This document shows, piece after piece, positions 32,001 to 44,400 of a DNA stretch of 64,000 bases (its first letter is position 1; each line of letters begins with the position of its first letter). A program made the position numbers and the translations under genes. The notes below the pieces were generated by a model, which was not told the origin of the DNA, did no database searches, and was given only the letters and a program-made list of their open reading frames with translations. The stretch comes from Ciona savignyi (taxonomy: Eukaryota > Chordata > Ascidiacea > Phlebobranchia > Cionidae), in assembly GCA_000149265.1 (NCBI GenBank), contig CH003313.1, positions 1,908,342 through 1,972,341 of the forward strand. The letters run 5' to 3'.

Positions 32001-35000
32001 ACACTACTGTAGATATATGTACTATTTCTGACATTAATTATCCCCGATATCAGTATGTCTCTCATACAATGTGGACTCATTAGGAACTCACTGTCTGGGC
32101 ATGTAACAATTTTACTAAGCACTGTAAAGTTTTTCAAAATTTTAACATACTTAGCACTGTTCTCTGTTATAAAGAGATCTAGATGTACTCCCTACCATAT
32201 ATGTAACTCAGAAAACATACAATTTTAAATACCCTGTGTAAGCCTCTTTAAATACTTTTGAGATATGTACGAATGTACCTAGTAATGTACAATATAGAAT
32301 GGTAGTTTACTACGGTGTTGTGTGATTGTCCTTTAATAGCCTAATGATTTTAGTTACAATTTATTTGCTTTAAAATATTTGATAAATAAGTCAATTTTAG
32401 AGTGGAAATTCTGTTTCAAATATTTTTAGATTGGGTTCACTTAATTAACCCGAAATTCATTTTAAATTTTTAAATTAATTTTCGATTGTGGATTGTAACT
32501 TATCTTATAAAAAAAAAATCATCAATGGAGATTGTAATCTCAAAAATTCTAAATTCTAACGCACTTCCTTAATGGTAAAACTAAAAGGAGGGAATAGTGT
32601 TGCCCCTTCCTTAATTGTACATTTGTTACAATGGCATCGAATAATTAAATAATATTTTAATAAATATTAATATATATAGGCTGGTGAAGCGATTTCGTCA
32701 CGGCAAACCAAGACCCCCCAGTTCAAGTACATCATCAGCAAAAGGCTCTTCTATCCCATCTAGTGACAAAACAAAATATAGTTGGATGTCGTCAACTGTA
32801 ACTTCGTCCAAATCAACTCCCAGTATTTATTGCCCCTCTGTCTTTTTTTTAGTTTTTCCTGTCGCTAAAAATCAAATGATTTTTGTTCTGTACTGGATTT
32901 GCAGTGTTTTGAAAACATCACAATCACTATGTTTACAGTATGGTACTGTCAGTAGGCCTACCGGAATATTTACTTCTTCAAAAGTAGTTATCTGCCCATT
33001 TTGTTAAGATATCCCTGGTTCATGATTCCCTATTTGTCATTTTAAATGAAAGCTGTAGTATTCTATAAATATAAGTAAAAACTACAGCTTAGAGCATTTA
33101 AAACTCGAGAAATGAAATAATTTTTCTAGGATATTAAGACATTTTATTTTGTGCATATTGAGTGAGCAAAAATATACAACAAATAACTCGTTTTACAGTT
33201 CCTACTGAGCCAAGCAGCTTAGAAGATGAGAATTTTGATAGCAGTATAGCAGAGCTGCAAAACAAAGTGGATCAGATACTCAGGCAAAGGTAGGACATTT
33301 AATTTCACAAAAATTCACTTGGTGCAAAACAATATTGGATTTAACATCATTTATAAATGTAATTTGATAATACAATTCACATATCAAACTTTTACAGCGA
33401 CCACAGTCTCACCCAGCGAAGTACGATTCCCACCCCCTTGCTCACACCACCCTCATCCGAGTTCACTAGTTCAGATCGAACCCCCACTTTTAATTCCTAT
33501 CCGCAATACCAAACCCACATGGAAAATGGGATGCCGGAAAAACCAGTCCAACAATTACCACATAAGGATCAGTACAAGACTACAATAACTCCAGGTAAAA
33601 TGATTCATTTTAGTTTATCCTTTAAGCCATGCAAGTAAAAGCATAAGTAAAAAAAGTTTAAAAAATTAACATATTTAATCTAAAAAAAATAAAAAAAAAT
33701 AAATGAGTGTTATTCTGTTTATAAACTTTAATTAAGATTATTTAATTGAGACATTTTAAGTAAAATAAAGTGTTGAGATGTTTATTCTTCGTAGCCATCA
33801 TTTTTTATCGTTACCCATCATTTTTTATTACCAGGGTATGTTGAAAACATTCTTTGCAGGTCATTAAAAATATTTTGACATTCTTAAGTATTTAAATTCA
33901 AAATAAAACATCAAAATATTACATTTGTTGTCACATTTTTCTTGAAATCCATCTGCAGCTCCTGCTCCCAATCCTCCACCAGTGGATCAGATATTTCCTC
34001 CCCACCACATCCGGGGGGACATCCTTCAGAAGTGGAGATTGAAGAGAAAGATGGAGAAGGAAAGATCATCCGCAACATCCAAAGATCATTTCTTTAGTGC
34101 TTGCGACAGAGGTCAGTTTGTTATACTTTTTAACTTGTAACTACATTTTACACTTACTTAAAGGGGACCATTGAACCTTTTATATTAACTAGGCCTATAG
34201 GAAACTTTTAAAGTATAAAAAGATATTTTGATTTTACAGACAAAATTGTAAAAGTTAAACAAAATACTGGGGCCATTTTACATTGTATAAAATGTACTTA
34301 CTAGGCGGTGCCCCACGCCACAGAAGTGATGGCATTTCCAGTGCCCGTTACCCGGTGCCAGAGAAACCTTACACCTCCACTTGCTCACCATGCGCGCCAG
34401 AACCGAATTGCTCGAGAAAAAGTCCTCAAAAATTGATGATAAGTACCGGGGTGTCTGCGATACCAACAATATGTGCTGAAACACAAACAACACCTCGTTC
34501 TTCATGTGAAGACTCACTAGTGTCAGTCAGTCAGACAAGAAGGGACTCTTCGATTTCAATGCACAGGTTCCCAACCTTTTATTTTTATTATAACAGATTA
34601 CTCACTTTAAACACCTAATGGATAGGATATTTATTTTTATCCCTGTGAATGGGAAAAATAATGGGGTTAGCACATGGGCTATCGTCAGATCACCTTGTGC
34701 CCACTGTAGGGTTACCGGAGCTATTGCAGTGTGTTGTGTATCATTTAGATATTCCTTTAATTTGGTAGAACTCATTAATCTGTGGAGTTTAGGCAATGTC
34801 CGTTAATTGCCTTGCCCACGACATAACCGCTAGTGACCAGTTTCGTATCTGCAACCCTTCGCCTGAAAGGCGACACACTAACCTTCCAGACTAGTCTGTC
34901 GGATCGAATGTGAAAAAATTCTGGGTTAGTGTTTAATTGAATTGTTTTAACAAGTAAAAACTACTTTTTATCATGGTCTGTCACCGTTGTGTTTTGTAAC

Positions 35001-38000
35001 AGGGTTACAGTCATTGACGGTTCCACTGAAACCTATGATCCTTCACCTCCAAGTTCAAGAGCCACAAGACTTACAAACAGTAATCATTTACAGTCAGTAG
35101 ATAGCCAATCAACTGATCCAGTATCTAATGAAATGTAAGAATGATAAAAAAAATAGCTGTCATATTATTAAGTTCAATTGTCCATTAAAATGGCAAATAA
35201 AAAATTCACACTTTTACATATAATGGGAGAAAAATAAAATCGATGTATCCTGGTGCTATGAATAATTTTTTAAAAGTCTTGTACTGCCCGTTTTTACAAT
35301 GAGCTTAAACGCAGTTTGTTAGTTCGGTTTTTGAACCATCAGATCCCAGTAGGCGTGTATAGACAGTGTCATGTATACATTTGTTGGTTGTTTATTAAAA
35401 GTTTTAATTTAAAACGAAGACCTTTTATAATTTATTTTACATGCAGCGTTACAAATAGAAGAGTTGAAAAGATTAAAACGCCGGATTTACATCATTCACC
35501 AACTACTACTGTAGTTAAACAAGTAAATGAATTTTTCTTTCTCTAATCACCAGTATTACTTTGTAATTCTCATTTAGTATTTCGTTGTTAGACATGCCAC
35601 GATTTTAAGCTCACAGGTTGTGTCTTTGGGCACTAAGCAGACATTTCCTAAACCAAGTGGTATGATGTGTTCTACAAAGTTGAAGGAACATGTGAATCAT
35701 ACACAACACACTGCAATAGGTAAACCAATGGTAAACACACTGCACTCTGGTAAACCGATGGTAAACGCGAGGTAAACTGACGATTGCACATGTGTTAATC
35801 GTCTTGGTTTTCCCATTCACGGATATAAACATGAATATCCTATCCTAAGTCGTAAGTCATGAAACTAAGAGTTGCTAAATTTTGTCAGTTTGGATTGAGA
35901 TGCCCCTACAGTTTGGTAGAACCCATTTTTCCTAGAAATAGGTATTTTGCCTGAAAAACGTTAATTTATTTTTTTAACTGTTTTGCTAAATTATAATGTA
36001 ATTACTTGTTTTTTTAGGGATCTTATATAAAAGCTGTTCTAGTACCTGTAATAAAGAAATTTATACAGAATCAGTAGGCATACCTTAGGTTGTTGACCGA
36101 ATGTATGAAGATCCATAAAATGGGGTGTTGCCCAGCATAACAACACACAAGCACAATGTTTATGGTTATGTGGGTCATCGAACCAACAACCAACTATGCC
36201 ATTGTATTAAATTTCGGTTATAAATTGTTTTTGGTGAAATACACCATTTCATCTTATTTTAACATCAGGTAATAGGGGCCAAGTTATTTGACACAGCAGT
36301 GGAACAATCCACGCCTGGTCGAACTGACCGTTCTTCTGATGGATATTTTGACACTTTATCTGAGCACAGTTCTTTGTCTGTGCACAAATCCCAGACCAAA
36401 CATGATTCTGAAAATGGTATGTCGTAATTGTAAATAAAATTTTATTTTTAAGGGTTAACCACTCTGTTTTAGTCGATTATCTGATTAAAAATTATCTGAA
36501 CTTTATTGTCAATTTGATGCATCTATTATCCCTTGAGTTTTTTTTATCATAAACAAGATCATTTTTGGTTGAAACACCAATTTTTTTGCTTTTGTATTAC
36601 CGAAAGCAAGCAAATAATAATACTACTACACCTAATTATTACTTGTAAGGGCACCAAACTTGAGTAAAAATTTACTAAAAGTTGAAGCTCTAAATTGTAA
36701 CAAACTAATCATGCATAACTTGGTGATTATAAAAATAGAGCAGTGTTATAAATATAAAAGTGGAAATTTTTTTACACACACCGCAAAAACCAAGGGTTAG
36801 TTACAACAGACTAGCTAGCAACCGGTTTTGTGCCTGCAACCCTTCAGTTGAAATGGGTTGCACTAATCCACCAGACTAATCTGTCAAACAATATAACATA
36901 TTTCATAAAAAAATCAAATTTATATAAAAAAGAATAGTTTTGTTATTCAACATAAATTAATTAATCTATTAGATGAGGAAGACCAGCAACAATCTGCTCC
37001 TTCCATCTCTTCTCCCTTCCCGGACTACCCTGATTCCCACAATTCATCAGAGATAACGAAACCTGGAGCAACCTCCTCATCAGATGTGGACGACCCGCAG
37101 GAAATATTGGATGCTCTGCTGGAAAGTAATAAACCTTATTAGTTTACTTTTTCGTGGCATTTAGTTTGGTTTTTACTTTTTTGTCCAAATTAAATAAACC
37201 TCAGCAACGATCATGACACTTAAACCTAATGAAAATATAAAATCTGGCAATAACTGCAATAACCATACAAGATCAGCCTTTTAAACCTTGTTTTGAAATA
37301 AGGTATTCCAAAAAATTAGTCTAGTGGGATAGTGCGTCGCTATTCAGCAGAATTGTTTCAGGTTGAAAACTGGTCGCCAGCTAGTCGATTGTGTCCTTGG
37401 GCAAGGCACTTAGCGGACATTGCCCTAAACTAGTGGAATAATGGGTGCTACTAAATTCGATGAAATTTGTGAATCATACATAACGCACTGCAATAGCTTG
37501 GTTTTTCCATTCAAAAGGGATAAAGACGAATATCCTATCCCTATACCTACTGCAAATTTCATTTTTTCCAGGCGCCTGATTGCTCGAGCTAAGTTATTAT
37601 ATTTTTATTTTCGTAAGTAATTCTTAAACATTGTTAGCTGTTAATAAGTTTTAGGTGGTAACAGTTCATTTGTTGTGTTAATTATATGTTGTTGCAATTT
37701 GTCATTAAATTGTTTTACGGAGTAAATTCCACTCTGGGTTAAAAATAGCTTGGAATATTTTCTTGCTTCTAATTTTGCAGGTATCCGTAACGAAACGGGG
37801 GAATTTGCTGATGACCCAGTGCTGATATCATTGCGACAACAGCGTCAAAAATATTTGGATCAACTTGAGTACTTAACGTTATAAGATTTTGGTTTTGTAC
37901 TGATCGATTGGTCTGTTTGGTTGGTGCGACGCCTTTTAACCAACAGGTTGAAGGTTTGAAACTGGTCGCTAGCTCGTTGGTTGTGTCCTTGGACTAGGCA

Positions 38001-38449
38001 CAGACATTGCGTGAACCTAGTGAAATAATGGGTTCTACCGAATTGAATATTACACAACACACTGAAATATGTAGTAACCCGATGATGGGCGCGAAGTAAT
38101 CTGATAATTGCCTGTATCGTCCCTTACATTTTCCCATTTATGAGGATAAACACGAATATCCTGTACTACTATCATCCAAAAGTTATGTGATTAAAACTTC
38201 CAAATAGCTAGTTTGTTGTGAGCCAAACTAATGGGTTATTGGGTATAACTAAAACTATACATAACAACAACACACTGCAATAGCTGCTGTACCATGACTG
38301 GTGAACCTGGAGGTATATTTACCTCTGTTATAATTCTGTGGTATTATAAGCTGGGAATTTGTAGTCCTGATTATTGATGTAATTTTTATTTTCTTGATAT
38401 TCTCTTTTTTTACAGATCTATAGAGGAAGAACTGTCAAACTTCAAATAA
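29070..38449 (+). CDS. PROSER3: PROSER3-like Pro/Ser-rich protein, 16 exons, 658 aa
   Basis: Exons 29070-29125, 30243-30335, 30636-30747, 31054-31189, 31790-31892, 32680-32822, 33199-33289, 33398-33594, 33959-34111, 34305-34566, 35003-35134, 35447-35522, 36269-36416, 36973-37125, 37781-37868 and 38416-38449 join in phase to 1977 nt. The protein is Ser/Pro/Thr-rich with three conserved islands: LVKRFRHGKPRPPSSS (about 165-180), SSIAELQNKVDQILRQRS (about 230-247) and RGDILQKWRLKRKMEKER. These recall the 'RFR', 'LLxxS' and 'YQWRxRRKLEQA' motifs of vertebrate PROSER3 as I remember them. The C-terminus is a short coiled coil (LISLRQQRQKYLDQLESI). No enzyme domain is visible and I know no established reaction. 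The start is uncertain: ATG 29070 lies two codons before a possible acceptor (CTATGCAG at 29075), so an earlier exon may exist. Most introns contain a SINE. Confidence 0.72.
29275..29574 (+). repeat. tRNA-derived SINE, full length
   Basis: Head with intact B-box-like GGTTCGAAAC, full body, and a tail of repeated TATCC/TATCT units. It lies in intron 1 of the PROSER3-like gene. A second, 5'-truncated piece follows at about 29755-29880. Confidence 0.75.
30407..30610 (+). repeat. tRNA-derived SINE with internal deletion
   Basis: The head and GTTGTATCCTTGGGCAAGG are joined directly to the GGTGGGCGAGAGGTAATCTG part, so the central third is missing. The tail is present. It ends 25 bp before exon 3. 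Confidence 0.7.
31633..31740 (+). repeat. SINE 3' fragment
   Basis: Starts CTAGCTCCTGTAACCGGACG and ends GAATATCCTATCCTA; close to consensus, so a young copy. Confidence 0.75.
34620..34901 (-). repeat. tRNA-derived SINE, full length
   Basis: Complement of the whole consensus, from GATAGGATATTTATT to the head (GGCGACACACTAACCTTCC). It is in intron 10 of the PROSER3-like gene, 53 bp after the exon. Confidence 0.8.
35613..35847 (+). repeat. tRNA-derived SINE, head truncated
   Basis: Starts at CAGGTTGTGTCTTTGGG and ends AATATCCTATCCTA, with a small internal duplication around AATGGTAAACACACTGC / CGATGGTAAACGCG. Confidence 0.75.
36806..36893 (-). repeat. SINE head fragment
   Basis: Only the tRNA-like 5' part (complement) remains: ACAACAGACTAGCTAGCAAC to the CACCAGACTAATCTGTC end. 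Confidence 0.6.
37318..37541 (+). repeat. tRNA-derived SINE with internal deletion
   Basis: Head (TAGTGGGATAGTGCGTCGC) and body are present. The GTAACCCGACGG...TGTGTTAACC block is missing between CAATAGCT and TGGTTTTTCC. The tail is AATATCCTATCCC. Confidence 0.7.
37900..38165 (+). repeat. tRNA-derived SINE, nearly full length
   Basis: Head to tail (CGAATATCCTG) with several point changes, in the last intron of the PROSER3-like gene. A further fragment is at about 38228-38290. Confidence 0.7.
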
Positions 38450-38885
38450 ACGATTGAAATTTTTATACAGCTTGCTGATTATATAAAAATATATTTGTGT
38501 TTAGTTTGTGCAGTTTATTTCCTCAATGGGCGTGTAAATTTTGACGTTTGTTTATGATGGGTTTGATCCATGTATCGCTTGTTAATTATTTTTTGAGTAT
38601 GATATGCAACCAAAACCCGTCAATATAAAGATCAATGAAATTTACCAGTTATTGATACACATACGTTTGTTAATATGTCAATCTTCTAGATGAGTCAAAG
38701 TTACTTCGTCCATGTTATGAGTAAAGTTAACACTAATCATAGTTATCCTTGTATCATTTGAAATATAGATTAGAAACTGGACACTAGCTAAGCTAGTCGG
38801 TTGTGTCCTTAGCCAAGACACTTAAGCCAAGACACTTAGTGGATATTCTTAAACCCAGCGGATTAATGGGTTCTACCAAATTTAA

Positions 38886-39964
38886 CTCTTTCACTCCCGG
38901 CCAAATGCATTAATTTAAACATGCTGTCCCGCAGTGTTTTTTACAATTTTTGGTCATTTTCAAAATAGCACAGTTTTTCTCAAATATATGCTATGATTTA
39001 ATATTTAGTATGGTTGGAAAGATAATTTATCCCTCTTTTAAACAAACCGCACACTTAAAATCTACCTCCAATAAAGAATATATTATGTAAATTTTAGTGA
39101 ACACCACTTTTTATGTAAAGAAAATTCTGCTCGACTTTGAAAATTTTGAGGTGCACTGACAAACGAAATACTCACTAATTATTGGTATGCCCAAATGATA
39201 TGAAAATTGGAATGTAGATTGTCTAATAGTTTTTGTACTCAGGAAAATTTGAACTGTATTTGTATCTTCAGTAGTTTTTTTACTATTCCTAATTGAAATT
39301 TTCCTTTATTCTAACTATATTATGAAAAATTGAACCAAAACGCATTGAAGTTTTTAGTTTTGTAGAACTAAAATAGTAAAAAGTATAAATAAGAACAGTG
39401 AAGGAAGTGTAAAAAGGGCATACAAAAGCAAACAAACACAAATACTATATCCAATATTCTTCAAAGCAGGGCACACCGAACTAGCTAGTCTCGCCGCCTT
39501 TTTCTTTATCGTGCGCTCAGCAGGCCCAGCTGGATTCATGCTTTGGTGAACACGAAGCATAAACGCCTGCTGCGAAAACGTCACCAACGCTCTCCTTTTT
39601 TCTCAACGGCACGAAATTCACAGAGAATGTAAAGAAAGACTTGCTTGACAAAAAGAGCTTCTCCGCAAGTTAACGCGACTCCTATTGGCTGAGTTAGTCA
39701 CTTGTAAATCCGTGTAAAATCGATAGAAATAAGAGGCGAAGCCTTGAAAAAGAAAGGCTATCACTCCTCGCATTTTTAATATTTCTCCACGAAAATTACA
39801 GAGAATAAAATATAGGGTTTCCTTGATCGAATGAGCCATAGCTGAGGTCTCTACCATTACGCATTGCGGAGAAACGGTTTTTAGATTTGCATCCATTTAT
39901 GTACAGGCGGGATACCATGTTTTCCCACCAACTCGCCATATATGGCGAGTTGGGACGGAAAGAG
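38886..39964 (+). mobile_element. piggyBac-like non-autonomous element, 1079 bp, TTAA flanks
   Basis: Starts CTCTTTCACTCCCGGCC and ends (inverted) CTCTTTCCGTCCC, flanked by TTAA at 38882-38885 and 39965-39968. The right subterminal region holds a perfect 26-bp palindrome (39928-39953). Open frames inside it on the minus strand are short and show no transposase motif. A second copy of its left part lies at 42242-42480 in NDUFS2. Confidence 0.75.
39928..39953. repeat. perfect 26-bp palindrome
   Basis: Each half is CCAACTCGCCATA in its own reading direction, with no loop. It lies 11 bp inside the right end of the piggyBac-like element, just after the C-rich terminal motif. Confidence 0.9.
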
Positions 39965-40860
39965 TTAAGGAACGTGTTAATTCTACACAACACACGGCTA
40001 TAGCTCCGGTAACCCGACGTTAGGCGCGAGGTGATCTGACGATTGCCCGTGTGTTAACCCCCTTGGTTTTCCCATTCACAAGGATAATATATTATCACTA
40101 TAATCTAGAAGGTTAACCGCCCTGAGAAATCTCCGACAGACCGAGTTGTCCAGGAAAATTTCTGTGATCTTATAACTGTTGAATTTCATTTTAAAATATC
40201 GCTGAACTTAGCTTTAAAAGACTCCCTAAGTCATTTTACTAAATTTTAAGACGATGTTTGCTTTTCCGGTAGTATCTTATTTTGCAACACGACTTATTCA
40301 TGTGTAGAGAGCCGTTGCAGGCTGCTTGCCTATAGTCCTAAATTGTTCCTTGTAGGCCCCACGTAAGCCGGTTACAACACCTGATGCGATCTGCGATTCC
40401 CTACGCGCTGTCTCGACTCTCAGAGGTGCGCTAATTAATTGAGGTTCTGCGTAAACGTCCTCGACTTATCTACTGTCTTCTGTGGTCAAAGCTTCAGTAG
40501 TTTGATAACATCAATTATATTGAGCAATTGAGGCGATTAACTTAGTACCAGTTACAAGTTAAATCGTTAGATGTTTTAACGATATAGATTCCAGATAAAA
40601 CTCACAGTATCGCCACATAAGATGTTTCTTGATGCGTTAGGAGTTCTCTGTTACGAGCCGCCATGAGCCAAAGTCAAATAAACTTAAATAGCCAAAGTAT
40701 TCGAAAGCTGCGTTAATAATAGTTCAGTGATGACGCAATCACAGCGCAAAGGTCGACTGCGGCGATCAAAAATCGTATTTAAATACATGAGGTCGCTAAA
40801 CATGCATGACGGGCACAACAAAATCAGCAGTTGCCGATCACTGTTGTTGATAAAGCTTAG

Positions 40861-41033
40861 GGTATTCATGTTTATTATCGTGAAAAGTAAAACCGAGGAC
40901 GTTAACACGCAGGCAATCGTCAGATCACCTCGCGCCCACCGTTGGGAGCTATTGTAGTGTGTTGTGTTTGACTCAGACATTTCTTCAATTTAGTAGAACC
41001 CATTAATCCGCTGGGTTCAGTCATGTCTGTCCG
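40861..41033 (-). repeat. SINE 3' two-thirds
   Basis: Complement from GGTATTCATGTTTATTATCG to CGCTGGGTTCAGTCATGTC; the head is missing. Confidence 0.7.
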
Positions 41034-41401
41034 TACTTCTAAATAGCGGCTGTAGTTTGCAGTAGCCTATCTATCTGCAAACACAAGCTTGTGGTAAGAT
41101 GATCACCTAATACTTTCTGAACAAACCAATTTGATTAATGGATTATACCTGGGCTGTTTAATAGTAAAATAATATTTCCCACGAATAGGTTTCTTATAAT
41201 AACTGTTCGAGGAGCTTCGTAAAATTCCCTAGATAAGCAGACTATGATCCAACCAAATTCTGATATCCGAGTTTAAAAGGTATCAAGGATCACTTGGAAA
41301 TGTAACACTGACAGATCCACTAAGACTCCTAGAAACCAACCATAAAAAAGAACAAATTTGGCAAAAGACTTATATTTTGTTTACACATAAATAAAGAAAT
41401 T

Positions 41402-44400
41402 TCATCTGTCAACTTCTCCAAAGACGATATCCAGTGTACCTGCAAAAGATTGTTTCATTCAAGAACTTTTTAAATGCGTGGTTGAATTTGGGTACCTTTA
41501 ATTACTACAGGATTGCTTTGATTGCTATGGAAACTAATTCTAACCCTGTCCCAAACACTTATCTCAACCCCAGAACTAACTTTAACCCCAACCCCAATAT
41601 TAATATCATATTCTTTATTGTAGAGTGAAGTTTTTCCAGAGACTGGTAAATATTAAGCACAGTAAGTGCACCTGTAGTAACTAGAGGTACCAGTGGAATT
41701 TTTTATATTTTGTAGGTGGGAAATGAATTCATTTCATTATAATACTAGATTGTTCAAAATAATGGTTTTGCAATCCAAATGTTCTTATAATAATTGTGTT
41801 AATCTGGCATTGCATAATAACCAATCTTTACTACAGAACAAAACAACAAGAAGAGGTTAGAGAAGTGGGGGTGGCAAACAATATTATTCAAAACCTTTTA
41901 CTGGCCACTTTTTTATTTTTTTCTTTCTTATGTTTGGTTGTGTCATTTTTTTTCATTTAAAGGTCGACCCATGGTGTCACATAAATATGTGAGCAGCAAG
42001 TGACTATGCTAACACTTTGTAAATGCTCTATCACTTTGAACTACAATTATACTCACCAATCAAAGCTACCACGTCAGGTAACTGCATTCCAGGAGCAACA
42101 TGTTCCAACACCGCCTGAAATAATTTAAAATATTCTTAAATCTTGTTTATAGTATAATATTATTAATATTGTGGTAATACAGCGCATTAAAAAATAAATT
42201 TTAAGTTGTCTTTTAATCTTATAAAAATAATGTGCTTTAACTCTTTCACTCCCGGCAAACCGAATTAATCTAAAGATGATGTACTGCAGGTTTTTTTCCC
42301 ATGCGGACAGTGGCTGAGCGACAATGAACAGTTGTTCAGGGATTGTTCATTTTCAAATTATCACAGTTTTTGCTATGATTTAGTATGCCTAGAATGATAA
42401 ATTAACCCCCTTTTTAAACTAGTCCCATTCCCACAATTTAACTCCAATAAAGAATATTTTATCTGAATTTTAAACCGTGCAGGTATATCGTTTCTTCCTA
42501 CTGCCAGTTTTATTTTAACATTTGTATTGTTTTTTATTTGCCTAGCATTCACAGCATAAATAACAGTTCACCATTCACTTCTCGAACATGAAACAAGATA
42601 AGACACTTACCAAGTGAGCAAATCCAGGTGCTTTGATCTTGCACCTGTAAGGTTTGCTTGTCCCATCTGACACCAGGTAAACTCCAAATTCACCCTGGAA
42701 GTAATTTAACATCGCAAAATCGTGTTGTATAAGTTACAATACATAGGATAGGATATTTATGTTTATGCCTGTGAGCGGAAAAACCAAGGGGGTTGGCACA
42801 CGGGCAATCGTCAGATTAGCTTCGTCAGTTCAGGCAATGTCCGGTTAGTGCCCTTCCCAAGGATACAACCGACTAGGTAGTGACCATTTTCGAACCTACG
42901 AACCTTCCGCTAAAAGTCGACGCACTAAAACCACCAGACTAACCGGTCAACACAATATTTAACTAACAGTTAACACCATTAAGATAACAACAAAATAATT
43001 GTCCAAACCTTAGGAGCTTCTACTGCAGTGTAGGTAGCACCAGCTGGGACTTGAAATCCCTCGGTGAAAAGTTTAAAGTGGTGAATCACTGCTTCCATTG
43101 AATCCTATCAACGAATTCTTTATATTAGAAATAGATTCAGGACATTCCAATTTGCCATAGAATGTACGAGTGTCAACAGTGCATTTAAATCCAGTCAATT
43201 TCAAACCACTTTGATTTAAACATCATAGTATAGATCAAACATGGGCAAACTACGATCCGTTGCGTCTTTTATTCTGGCCAAGCGAATGTTATCGACATGT
43301 TGTAAGACTAAAATTACAGCTAAATTATGATGTCACAGCTATATTTGTGCGTAGCTTGATGTAACAGTGCTTTCTGGTTTTAACCACTCTAAGATTAAAA
43401 AAGTGTGCCCACCCAGGTATAGGCTATAAAACTGATTTGAAGTAGAAACTCACAGAGTGCTGATTTTAATGGGTTAGGCATTTGGGAATTCACTGAATTG
43501 GAGAAAATGGCTTAAATTTTAACCAAGAAGAGTATTTTTGAAAAGTTTTAACCCGATTACTAATACAAATTTACAAATCATGCATTTCAATCACCCATCC
43601 TGATTTCATTTATAAACTAAAATTTATTTATTACTAAGTTATGATAGTATTTTCATGTTTCTCCCCATTAATGAGAAAATCAAGGAGGTTCTCCACGAGC
43701 AATCGTCAGATCACCTCGCACCCACTGTCGGGTTACCTGAGCTACTGCACTTTGTTGTGTATGATTCACATGTTCTTTCAATTTAAAAGAACTCATTAAT
43801 CCGTTGAGCACAGGCAATGTCCTGTGGTTTGCACAAGAACACAACCAAATAGCTAGCGACAAGTTTCGACCTGCAATCGTTCGGCTAATTACGACGCACT
43901 AAACCACCTGACTTATTGGTCAGACCATTTCATTAAAAAACCAAACCTATTTACCACTAAGAATCTAAGTTAAAACAGGAATCTTAAAAACAAAACTAAT
44001 TTACGTAGAAAAAACATGCCAAGCATTTAGATAAATCTTCAAATGACCTTCATTTGTCCTCTTGTTGGTGGGTTAAGTTTGTTGTCGTCAATCTTCACTT
44101 CCCCCTCTGGTATTTTGTTCAAACATTGTTGAATGATACGGAGAGACTGTCGCATTTCTTCAACTCGACACAAATACCTTGGAAGAATTGGAAATCAAGA
44201 GCACAACCCAAAATATGGATAGCCTATTCAGGTTCTTCGTGAAAGGAAAAACTAAGGGGGTTAACACACAATCGTCAGATCCTCTCGCGCCTACCGTTCG
44301 GGTTACCAGAGCTAAAGCATTGTGTTGTGCATGATTCACAAATCACACGTTCAATTCCTTCAATTTAGGAGAAACCAATAGTCCCCTGGATTCAGGCAAT

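Larger units (their letters stand above)
38765..40084 (+). repeat. SINE split by a TTAA-flanked element
   Basis: 5' half 38765-38885 (to CTACCAAATTTAA) and 3' half 39965-40084 (TTAAGGAACGTGTTAATTC to the CCCATTCACAAGG end). Both halves meet at the TTAA that the consensus supplies once. Flank is otherwise unchanged. Confidence 0.85.
38450..41401. other. convergent intergenic region
   Basis: Holds the 3' ends of the PROSER3-like gene (+) and NDUFS2 (-). It contains a SINE split by a TTAA-flanked element and a second SINE at 40861-41033. 40085-40850 and 41040-41400 show nothing further. An AATAAA at 38445-38450 overlaps the PROSER3-like stop codon and may or may not be used. Confidence 0.5.

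Noticed and set aside
39354-39993. Minus-strand frames within the piggyBac-like element
   Set aside because: Short, overlapping in different frames, without transposase motifs.
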